Source: Candidatus Bathyarchaeota archaeon
GTDB taxonomy: Archaea; Thermoproteota; Bathyarchaeia; TCS64
Direction of reading: 5' to 3'
DNA length: 6,362 nt
Assembly (NCBI GenBank): GCA_020697635.1
Contig: JAEHCT010000079.1
Location: 1-6,362, forward strand
Shown: piece by piece, positions 1 through 4,478 of the stretch
Layout: the number at the start of each line of letters is the position of its first letter
Numbering within the stretch: position 1 is the first letter of the stretch
Notes under the pieces: generated by a model
What the model saw: only the letters and a program-made list of their open reading frames with translations
Databases searched by the model: none
What the model was told of the DNA's origin: nothing
Position numbers and translations under genes: made by a program

Positions 1-146
1 TCCTTTATACCGAAGAACTTGGGGTGTACTCGTATGTCACTGTACAAGGGTCTAGGTATGTTGGATCGGGGGAAATAGATGTCTCCCCCCGGGTCGGGCG
101 ACATGGCCGGGTACTTGGGGCGCTTGCTTCTCTTCCTGCGGGGCAT
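1..146 (-). CDS. Unrecognised basic protein, N-terminal part only
   Basis: The minus-strand frame starting with ATG at 144-146 stays open to the window edge, giving 48 residues. It starts MPRRKRSKRPKYP and includes a proline-rich stretch around DIYFPRSNIPRPLY. The first dozen residues are strongly basic (R/K), followed by alternating Pro and aromatic residues; no membrane segment is visible in this part. A TATA box at 181-190 lies about 40 bases before the ATG, so the transcript would start near 158-160 with a short leader. A nearer ATG at 157-159 is in another frame that ends at 52-54, and I reject it. I do not recognise the family. The gene follows the amidohydrolase on the same strand but has its own promoter. 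The basic N-terminus could suit nucleic-acid or ribosome binding, but that is only a guess. Confidence 0.6.
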   Translation of the reverse strand, partial: MPRRKRSKRPKYPAMSPDPGGDIYFPRSNIPRPLYSDIRVHPKFFGIK

Positions 147-180
147 CTGGGCTAGGCATAGGTTTAGGTGAATAAAATCG

Positions 181-190
181 TATATATAAG
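181..190 (-). promoter_or_regulatory. TATA box for the gene at 1-146
   Basis: Read on the minus strand this is CTTATATATA, a near-ideal archaeal TATA box. It lies between the amidohydrolase stop and the ATG at 146. The expected start of transcription, about 25 bases downstream, falls near 160. The box therefore separates the partial gene from the amidohydrolase as its own transcription unit. Confidence 0.65.
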
Positions 191-192
191 CC

Positions 193-214
193 GGGGAAGC
201 CGCGTGGGTTCCCC
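193..214. repeat. Perfect 6-bp inverted repeat beside a TATA box
   Basis: GGGGAA (193-198) pairs with TTCCCC (209-214) across a 10-base loop. It sits between the amidohydrolase stop (226-228) and the TATA box at 181-190. It could fold at the 3' end of the amidohydrolase message or act as an operator next to the TATA/BRE position. No T-run follows directly, so a classical terminator is unlikely. Confidence 0.35.
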
Positions 215-225
215 TGAGGCAGAGG

Positions 226-1212
226 TTAGAGCTTGAGGAGCCTCGCGGCGTTCTCTCCGAGGATGAGCTCCTTCTCCCTTGGGCTGATGTCTAGTTCCTT
301 GATGCGTGAGACAGCTTTCTCTATGTCCCCTATCTGGTGGGGATGATCCGTGCCCAGCATCATCTTCTCCGCGCCGCTGAAGGACAGGGCCGACATTAGG
401 ACGTCGTTGTCGTATATGATGGAGTCCATCCAGACCTTCTTCAGGTAGGTGCTGGGCGGTTCTTGGATGTGGATCTTGCACTCGGGGTAGGCGTTGAAGC
501 CGGTGTCTATGCGGCCCCTCAGGAACGGGAAGACTCCGCCCACGTGGCTGGCCACCAGCTTGAGGCCGGGGTGCCTCTTCAGGGCCCCGCTGAACACCAG
601 CCTCAGGACGGCGAGGGATGTGTCCACGCCGAAGCCCATGATGGGGACTAGTCTATAGTCGTCCATCCACTTGGAGTTGATGGGTGAGGTGGGGTGTATG
701 TAGAGGGGCACGTCGAGCTTCACAGCCTTGTCGATAACGGGCTTGAACTCCTCTGCGTCGAGGGGCTTACCGTTGACGTTGCTGAGGAGCATGGCTCCCT
801 TTAGCCCCAGATCCTCGACTGACCTCTCCAACTCAGCGACGGAGGCATCCGGGTCTTGGAGGGGTAGGGTGGCGAGAGCCGTGAACCTGTCGGGGTGGTC
901 GTCGATTATCTCGGCGAACCCGTCGTTGGTGAGTTCCGCTAGCCTTACCCCCCTCTCGGGGGCCTCGCGCTCGACGCCCGGGGTCGTCAGTGTGAGGACC
1001 TGCACGTCTATGTCATTCCTATCCATGTCCCTGAGCCTGTGCTCTATGTCGATGTGGGGCCCGACGACCACGTTGTAGTCGCCGGTGTAGTGGATTAGGA
1101 GCCTGCCCTGGGGGTCCGTGGAGACCGAGGCGTACCCCTTCTCCCTCTTCAGCTCCTCTATGTAGGCGCCTGGGTAGAAGTGGTTATGGAAGTCGATAAT
1201 CAAACGTTTCAC
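226..1212 (-). CDS. Amidohydrolase family 2 protein (ACMSD-like metal-dependent hydrolase/decarboxylase)
   Basis: A 328-residue TIM-barrel metalloenzyme of the Amidohydro_2 type (PF04909), whose known members include ACMSD and gamma-resorcylate decarboxylase. The full ligand set is visible: HxH at H9/H11 (DFHNHFYP), H173 (YIHPT), H223 (ASHVGG) and D289 (GTDHP). These positions match the ACMSD pattern closely, so a working divalent-metal site is expected; the substrate cannot be read from sequence and either decarboxylation or C-C/C-N hydrolysis is possible. The start is GTG at 1210-1212. A TTTAATA box centred about 27 bases upstream makes this a leaderless start, and no better ATG exists. The protein is probably cytoplasmic because no signal peptide is seen. 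It lies 61 bases after the flavin oxidoreductase gene on the same strand, a pairing that suggests breakdown of an aromatic or other cyclic compound (inference). Confidence 0.93.
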   Translation of the reverse strand: MKRLIIDFHNHFYPGAYIEELKREKGYASVSTDPQGRLLIHYTGDYNVVVGPHIDIEHRLRDMDRNDIDVQVLTLTTPGVEREAPERGVRLAELTNDGFAEIIDDHPDRFTALATLPLQDPDASVAELERSVEDLGLKGAMLLSNVNGKPLDAEEFKPVIDKAVKLDVPLYIHPTSPINSKWMDDYRLVPIMGFGVDTSLAVLRLVFSGALKRHPGLKLVASHVGGVFPFLRGRIDTGFNAYPECKIHIQEPPSTYLKKVWMDSIIYDNDVLMSALSFSGAEKMMLGTDHPHQIGDIEKAVSRIKELDISPREKELILGENAARLLKL

Positions 1213-1233
1213 CGAGACCCACAGGTATTCAGG

Positions 1234-1243
1234 GTATTAAAGC
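1234..1243 (-). promoter_or_regulatory. TATA-like box for the amidohydrolase
   Basis: The minus strand reads GCTTTAATAC in the 61-base gap after the oxidoreductase stop. Its centre is about 27 bases before the GTG at 1212, the spacing expected for a leaderless archaeal transcript. This supports the GTG as the true start and means the amidohydrolase can be transcribed on its own, even if read-through from the upstream gene also occurs. Confidence 0.45.
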
Positions 1244-1273
1244 GAAACCGGCAGGTGGAACTGCCCACTTTGC

Positions 1274-2257
1274 CTAGTCTCGGAGCTCGGGCATCACCTT
1301 CTCGGCGAAGAGCCTCAGGGCGCCGAGGTCACCTTTGGCCAGGGTGGGTATCTGCATGACGAACTCGGAGACCCCGAGGTCCCTGTACATGCTTACCCTG
1401 TCGATGCACTCGTCGGGGGTCCCTATAAGGTGGTTCATGTACGCCTCCATGGTCAGCTCATCTGGCTTGTACTCCGCGACCTCCTTCTTGAGCTCAGTCC
1501 TGTCCTCCGAGACGTGGAGTATGTCCCCCATGGACAGTGTTATCCGCCCTAGGTCTCTGCCCACCTTTTCGCAGTGCCTCCCGAGGAGCTCACGGTACTC
1601 GACGTATATCTCCGGGGTGACGTAGACGGCTGGGGGCCAGTTCCAGATGTCCGCGTGTCTAGCCACCACTCTGAGGGTTAGGTCTCGGCCTCTGCCTCCT
1701 ATGAGTATCGGTGGATACGGTTTCTGGACGGGCTTCGGGTTACATATAGCCTCCTTTATGCTGTAGTACTTACCTTTGAAGCTGGGACGCTCCTCTGTCC
1801 ACATCTTCTTAGCTATCTGCACGGACTCCTCGAGCTGCCTTATACGGATCGAAGGCTTGGAGTAGGGGACACCGTACATGGTGTACTCCCGTTCGTTGTA
1901 GCCGGCGCCGATCCCGAAGAGGAGCCTCCCCCCGGATATGTTGTCCAGGGTGGCGGCCATCTTGGCGAGCAGGGCCGGCGGCTGCCTGAAAGAGCTGCAG
2001 AGCGTGAACGTGCCCAGCCTTATCTTCTCGGTCTCGACTGCGAGGGCGCTGAGGAGGGTCCAGCACTCCAGGTATGGGACGTCGAGGTCGTACTCGTCCC
2101 TCTCCGGGTAAGGGGTGTTGGGCCTCGGGACCACGTGATCCGATAAGTATATGGCGTCGTAGCCCAGCCTCTCGCACTCCAGGGCGGCCTCCCTCACCAT
2201 ACCGTAGTCTGTGTGCTGCCCAGGCTTGCCGTGGGGCACAGAAACCCCGAACCTCAT
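1274..2257 (-). CDS. LLM-class flavin/F420-dependent oxidoreductase (Rv1855c-like)
   Basis: A 327-residue member of the bacterial luciferase-like family (PF00296), a TIM barrel that binds F420 or FMN and carries out hydride transfer or monooxygenation in the cytoplasm. Family marks seen, counted from the chosen ATG: SDHVV at 39-43, the block AATLDNISGGRLLFGIGAGY around 101-120, NPKPVQ then PPILIGGRG near 182-190, and the C-terminal IGTPDECIDRV at 278-288. The overall pattern fits the Rv1855c subfamily of probable F420-dependent enzymes; cofactor and substrate are inferred. The start is chosen as ATG 2255-2257 because GAGGGGTG (2264-2271) lies 6 bases upstream. An in-frame GTG at 2264-2266 would add three residues but overlaps that ribosome site. 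The amidohydrolase follows 61 bases later on the same strand. Codon use resembles the neighbours. Confidence 0.93.
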   Translation of the reverse strand: MRFGVSVPHGKPGQHTDYGMVREAALECERLGYDAIYLSDHVVPRPNTPYPERDEYDLDVPYLECWTLLSALAVETEKIRLGTFTLCSSFRQPPALLAKMAATLDNISGGRLLFGIGAGYNEREYTMYGVPYSKPSIRIRQLEESVQIAKKMWTEERPSFKGKYYSIKEAICNPKPVQKPYPPILIGGRGRDLTLRVVARHADIWNWPPAVYVTPEIYVEYRELLGRHCEKVGRDLGRITLSMGDILHVSEDRTELKKEVAEYKPDELTMEAYMNHLIGTPDECIDRVSMYRDLGVSEFVMQIPTLAKGDLGALRLFAEKVMPELRD

Positions 2258-2263
2258 CCTCTG

Positions 2264-2271
2264 CACCCCTC
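2264..2271 (-). promoter_or_regulatory. Shine-Dalgarno site deciding the oxidoreductase start
   Basis: The minus strand reads GAGGGGTG, close to the archaeal consensus GGAGGTG, with 6 bases before ATG 2257. The alternative GTG start at 2266 lies within the site itself, which argues against it. Confidence 0.5.
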
Positions 2272-2310
2272 GAACATTGAAGTCATCAAGAATAGGTTGG
2301 GTCGTACCGA

Positions 2311-2320
2311 TGATAAGATT
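2311..2320 (-). promoter_or_regulatory. Possible weak TATA box for the oxidoreductase
   Basis: AATCTTATCA on the minus strand would put transcription start near 2290, leaving a leader of about 30 bases that includes the ribosome site at 2264-2271. The match to a TATA box is imperfect. It is the best candidate between the T-rich terminator at 2330-2342 and the start codon. Confidence 0.3.
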
Positions 2321-2329
2321 ATGGTCGAG

Positions 2330-2342
2330 AAAAAAGTAAAAA
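2330..2342 (-). terminator. Poly-T terminator of the exported protein gene
   Basis: The transcribed (minus) sense reads TTTTTACTTTTTT, starting 8 bases after the stop codon of the gene at 2351-3076. T-runs of this kind without a strong hairpin are the usual intrinsic terminator in archaea. It separates that gene from the oxidoreductase on the same strand. Confidence 0.6.
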
Positions 2343-2350
2343 TGTAAGCT

Positions 2351-3076
2351 CTAAGGGGGTCCCCGCTGCGACCTGTTCCCTCTACCCAGCGGGTCTACGG
2401 GCATCTGGATGTCCTCGCTGAAGCCGGGTGTGGGCATTCTCTCCCTCACCCGGTTGAACTCCATGAGGCGCTCCTGTACCCGAGTCCGAAGACCGTCCAT
2501 CTCCTCGTAGAGCCGGGTGGCGTTGCCTCCTTGGCTCTCCACCTGCTGGACCCTGTACGCCATCCTCCTCATGTGGGTGCCGAAGGATTTGACGCTGGAC
2601 TGGACAGCCCTGTCTATGCCCTGTCTCGCCTGCTCCGGGACGCGTGCCCTGAGCTGGGTTAGCACCCGCACGTGGTTCATGGCTCGCTCCGCTACCCGCG
2701 TCTCTAGGTCGAGGGAGTCCGTGGCGTTGACCAGTGCCAAGGTTTTGTTCATCTGGAGCTCGTACCTGTACCTGAGTCTCTCGAGGGTGGCGGCGTCCGT
2801 CCTGTTGCATATGGCCTCGATCTCCGCGAGCCTCTCCTCGGAGAGCCTCAGCCGTTTCTCCGCCGCGCCCAGCCGTCCACGGGTGAGTCGGGCCAGCGGG
2901 ACCTCGATGTTTTCCTCCATGAACAGCTCCACTCCGTAGAGGGGGTGCCCCGGCGCTAAGCCCGGGCTGGGCAGCTGGAACTCCTCTGGCTGCGCCTGAG
3001 CCCACGTGAAGGTCATGGACGCCAGAATGAGCGTCGCGAGGACCAGCGCCGAACTCTTGATTCCTGTTCTTTTCAT
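2351..3076 (-). CDS. Exported helical protein, DUF5667-like, with five N-glycosylation sequons
   Basis: A 241-residue protein starting at ATG 3074-3076, 4 bases after a ribosome site (AGGTGA, 3081-3086) and about 36 bases from the TATA box at 3107-3116. TTG 3097 and GTG 3094 starts are less likely because they lie upstream of the predicted transcript start. A signal peptide is clear: basic MKRTGIK, a hydrophobic run at about 8-25, and likely cleavage after AQA at 28. The mature part begins with LPSPGLAPGHPLYGVELF (35-52), the opening typical of DUF5667 (PF18915), followed by charged heptad-like helices (EKRLRLSEERLAEIEA and onward) up to about residue 210. There is one cysteine (C90) and no second membrane anchor, so the protein is probably secreted or surface-associated. 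NxS/T sequons occur at N91, N110, N117, N185 and N234. The tail is Gly/Arg/Pro-rich. The molecular role of the family is unknown. Confidence 0.88.
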   Translation of the reverse strand: MKRTGIKSSALVLATLILASMTFTWAQAQPEEFQLPSPGLAPGHPLYGVELFMEENIEVPLARLTRGRLGAAEKRLRLSEERLAEIEAICNRTDAATLERLRYRYELQMNKTLALVNATDSLDLETRVAERAMNHVRVLTQLRARVPEQARQGIDRAVQSSVKSFGTHMRRMAYRVQQVESQGGNATRLYEEMDGLRTRVQERLMEFNRVRERMPTPGFSEDIQMPVDPLGRGNRSQRGPP

Positions 3077-3106
3077 GTTTTCACCTTGGCTCACCAATGT
3101 TCACGG

Positions 3107-3116
3107 CATATATTTA
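3107..3116 (-). promoter_or_regulatory. TATA box for the exported protein gene
   Basis: The minus strand reads TAAATATATG. Transcription would start near 3086, just before the AGGTGA ribosome site and ATG 3076. The first GGAA of the 10-bp-phased array at 3117-3150 directly abuts it, in the position where the BRE and TFB would bind. Confidence 0.6.
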
Positions 3117-3150
3117 GGAACCCGATGGAACATACCGGAAAAGATATTCC
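3117..3150. repeat. 10-bp-phased GGAA/TTCC array in a divergent promoter
   Basis: GGAA occurs at 3117-3120, 3127-3130 and 3137-3140, and its complement TTCC at 3147-3150, so four tetramers are spaced exactly 10 bp apart. The last pair forms GGAA-N6-TTCC, and TGGAA (3126-3130) pairs with TTCCA (3147-3151). All four face the same side of the helix. The array sits between the TATA box of the exported protein gene and the acetyltransferase promoter, as an operator for a cooperative regulator would. No regulator is identified. Confidence 0.4.
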
Positions 3151-3163
3151 AGTATTTGAGCGG

Positions 3164-3184
3164 CTCCGTGCGAAAGACACGGGG
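3164..3184. repeat. 7-bp inverted repeat upstream of the acetyltransferase promoter
   Basis: CTCCGTG (3164-3170) pairs with CACGGGG (3178-3184) across the 7-base loop CGAAAGA, with one G-T mismatch. It lies 20 bases before the BRE/TATA region of the acetyltransferase gene. It may be an operator half-site pair; the transcripts predicted here would not include it, so an RNA role is less likely. Confidence 0.3.
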
Positions 3185-3203
3185 ATGTGCAACGGGGGCT
3201 ACT

Positions 3204-3218
3204 CAAAAAGATTATACT
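3204..3218 (+). promoter_or_regulatory. BRE and TATA box for the acetyltransferase
   Basis: CAAAAAG (3204-3210) is a purine-rich BRE-like stretch followed by ATTATACT (3211-3218). The TATA centre lies about 27 bases before ATG 3242, so the transcript is expected to be leaderless. No Shine-Dalgarno sequence is seen before the ATG, which agrees. Confidence 0.55.
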
Positions 3219-3241
3219 GATACTAAGCGTAGCCTTATCTG

Positions 3242-3778
3242 ATGGAGAGGACTGTCACCCTGAGGGACGGTAGACGCGTCCACATCAGGCCGCTGCAGAA
3301 GGATGACGGGGAGGGACTCCACGGGATGTACCAGTCCATGAGCGCCGACGCACTCAGGTGGAGCATGGCTCCCTACACCGAGGAGACCATAGACCGCTGG
3401 ATCGGTAACCTGCCTAACCTGATATCACTTGTTTCTGTCTGCGACGACGACTTAGTGGGCTACGCCTCTGTCCAGAAGTTCACCCACCCTCGCCTAGTGG
3501 GGACCGGGGACCTCAACATATACATCCACCAAGACTACCAGGGCGCGGGGCTGGGCACGGCGCTGATGGTCATGCTCCTCAACGCGGCGAACGAGCACAG
3601 CCTCCACAGGATCAACCTGGAGGTGGTGGCCGACAACGAGACCGCCGTGCATCTCTTCAGGAAGTTCGGGTTCAACGTGGAGGGACGCAGGGTGAAAGCC
3701 TACAAGGCCCAGGACGGGGGGCTATACGACATACTCCTCATGGGCAAGACCCTTAACAGAGGACCCGGCGGAGGCTGA
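3242..3778 (+). CDS. GNAT family N-acetyltransferase
   Basis: A 178-residue single-domain GNAT (PF00583) that moves an acetyl group from acetyl-CoA to an amine; the acceptor is unknown and could be a small molecule, antibiotic-like compound or protein N-terminus. Visible marks: N-terminal strand VHIRPLQKDD (13-22), beta strand DLNIYIH (90-96), the pyrophosphate-binding loop DYQGAGLGTAL (98-108, Q/RxxGxG/A), and motif B with LEVVADNETAVHLFRKFGF (126-144), where N132 and F139 are typical. The order and length fit COG1247/YhhY-type enzymes best, though this is pattern-level only. The start at ATG 3242 fits a leaderless transcript from the TATA box at 3211-3218. The last residues are Gly/Pro-rich. 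The protein is cytoplasmic. It diverges from the exported protein gene and shares its intergenic control region. Confidence 0.93.
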   Translation: MERTVTLRDGRRVHIRPLQKDDGEGLHGMYQSMSADALRWSMAPYTEETIDRWIGNLPNLISLVSVCDDDLVGYASVQKFTHPRLVGTGDLNIYIHQDYQGAGLGTALMVMLLNAANEHSLHRINLEVVADNETAVHLFRKFGFNVEGRRVKAYKAQDGGLYDILLMGKTLNRGPGGG

Positions 3779-3802
3779 GACCCCAGTCCATAAACTGAAG
3801 AA

Positions 3803-3908
3803 CTACGGCTTCGTGTCTCTCGATCTCCACCGAGCGAGCAGCTCCCCGATCCAGTCAATGACTTTGCGGCGGTAGCTTACCTCAGGGGCTCTCCCAACCC
3901 GATGCCAT
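3803..3908 (-). pseudogene. Possible 34-residue gene split by a +1 shift at CCC-TGA
   Basis: On the minus strand ATG 3906-3908 opens MASGWESP and stops at TGA 3882-3884 after CCC. Moving one base forward at the C run (four Cs, 3885-3888) continues as EVSYRRKVIDWIG, then ELLARWRSRDTKP, and stops at TAG 3803-3805. The second part has GC-rich third positions and looks like a basic amphipathic helix, unlike random antisense sequence. The plus strand here carries no convincing gene. TATTTAATC lies about 30 bases before the ATG. The downstream frame has no start codon of its own for over 50 codons upstream. Options are a small gene with a one-base insertion, a sequencing error in the C run, programmed +1 frameshifting (CCC-TGA is a known shift-prone context), or chance. 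I do not recognise the product. Confidence 0.28.
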
Positions 3909-3913
3909 TCTAG

Positions 3914-3953
3914 GGTCCGAGTTTTATTGAATTGATTAAATACACGTGGGACC
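3914..3953. repeat. GGTCC/GGACC inverted repeat enclosing an AT-rich promoter
   Basis: GGTCC (3914-3918) and GGACC (3949-3953) are perfect complements 30 bases apart, centred at 3933-3934. The A/T-rich core between them carries TATA-like sequences on both strands (ATTAAATAC plus, TATTTAATC minus). It could be a regulator site framing a divergent promoter. A 5-bp match at this spacing can arise by chance. Confidence 0.25.
3935..3943 (+). promoter_or_regulatory. TATA box for the membrane protein gene
   Basis: ATTAAATAC is centred about 27 bases before ATG 3966, the distance for a leaderless archaeal transcript. This favours the ATG over the in-frame TTG at 3963. The same AT-rich segment read on the minus strand gives TATTTAATC and could serve the possible small gene at 3803-3908. 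Confidence 0.5.
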
Positions 3954-3965
3954 TTTTGCAGCTTG

Positions 3966-4421
3966 ATGTCGGTTGACGTGTGCCTGAGGCGGCAGATGGT
4001 TCAGGCGTTGCTCGTCCACGCGTTGTTCTCGGGCCTAGACGCGGGCTCAACCCTGATCGGTTTAACCATGTTCGAGCACGTGAAGGAGGCCAATATAATC
4101 GTCGGGCCGATCGTTGACGCCTTTGGGCCGTGGCTCGGCATGGCTGTCTACCTCGTCATGATGGGAGTGGTGGGCGTCTGTGCGTATCTGGGGCACATCG
4201 TCTTGGGGAGGCACCCTGGCCTGCATGTTCTGGTGCTCAGCTTTCCCCTGTCCGGGCTCTGGATGATCAACGCCGTCAGGGTCTCAGTGGTGCTGGGGAA
4301 CCTCGGGCACATGTACATCGTCCCCTTACTGATCCCCGGGAGGTACGATAAATGGGTCTTATACGCTGCGGGCTTCATGTTCGGACAGATCCTCTATAGG
4401 AAGTGCAGAGAATTTTCCTAG
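3966..4421 (+). CDS. Small multi-pass membrane protein, DUF5658-like
   Basis: A 151-residue hydrophobic protein with about four predicted membrane segments: near 12-34, 45-79 (one long or two short, broken around GPWLG), 86-110 and 115-145. The early block LDAGSTLIGL (24-33) followed by KEANIIVGPIVDAFG (40-54) resembles the D...T...EANP pattern of DUF5658 (PF18902), a small family of unknown function; here EANI replaces the commoner EANP. Charged residues are few and mostly at loops (R8, R9, K40, R82, R105, R126, K129, R145-K146). The start is ATG 3966 rather than TTG 3963, because the TATA box sits 27 bases upstream and no ribosome site is seen. It is followed 57 bases later by the AstE/AspA-like gene, which has its own promoter, so a functional link is not shown. 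Confidence 0.85.
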   Translation: MSVDVCLRRQMVQALLVHALFSGLDAGSTLIGLTMFEHVKEANIIVGPIVDAFGPWLGMAVYLVMMGVVGVCAYLGHIVLGRHPGLHVLVLSFPLSGLWMINAVRVSVVLGNLGHMYIVPLLIPGRYDKWVLYAAGFMFGQILYRKCREFS

Positions 4422-4436
4422 CCGAGAATATAGTGC

Positions 4437-4446
4437 GTTAAATATC
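4437..4446 (+). promoter_or_regulatory. TATA box for the AstE/AspA-like gene
   Basis: GTTAAATATC is centred 37 bases before ATG 4479. Transcription would start near 4467, giving a leader of about 12 bases that includes GAGGT (4470-4474), a ribosome site 4 bases from the ATG. Confidence 0.5.
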
Positions 4447-4478
4447 CCTAGACATCGTATCTTTTCATTGAGGTTCCC

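Noticed and set aside
164..481. Open minus-strand frame overlapping the end of the amidohydrolase
   Set aside because: It runs in another frame of the amidohydrolase gene, has Arg/Pro/His-rich low-quality composition, and the amidohydrolase frame carries all family motifs.
728..1078. Plus-strand open frame of 116 codons, Ser-rich
   Set aside because: Antisense shadow of the amidohydrolase; the Ser/Leu-rich composition is typical of the reverse of a GC-rich gene.
2275..2295. Possible C/D box RNA on the minus strand (TTGATGAC resembles a C box)
   Set aside because: No D box (CTGA) lies at a suitable distance, and the segment is explained as the leader of the oxidoreductase gene.
2382..3005. 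Minus-strand open frame of 207 codons inside the exported protein gene
   Set aside because: Gly/Ala/Arg/Pro-rich shifted frame with no recognisable motifs; the overlapping frame has a signal peptide, a DUF5667-like opening, a ribosome site and a terminator.
3006..3242. Plus-strand open frame ending at the acetyltransferase start
   Set aside because: It covers the reverse of the signal peptide, two promoters and the phased repeats; it has no promoter or ribosome site of its own and no family features.
3779..3962. Possible tRNA or structured RNA in the longest intergenic stretch
   Set aside because: I found no T-loop GGTTCRA, no anticodon stem and no acceptor pairing on either strand; the minus strand reads better as protein-like sequence.
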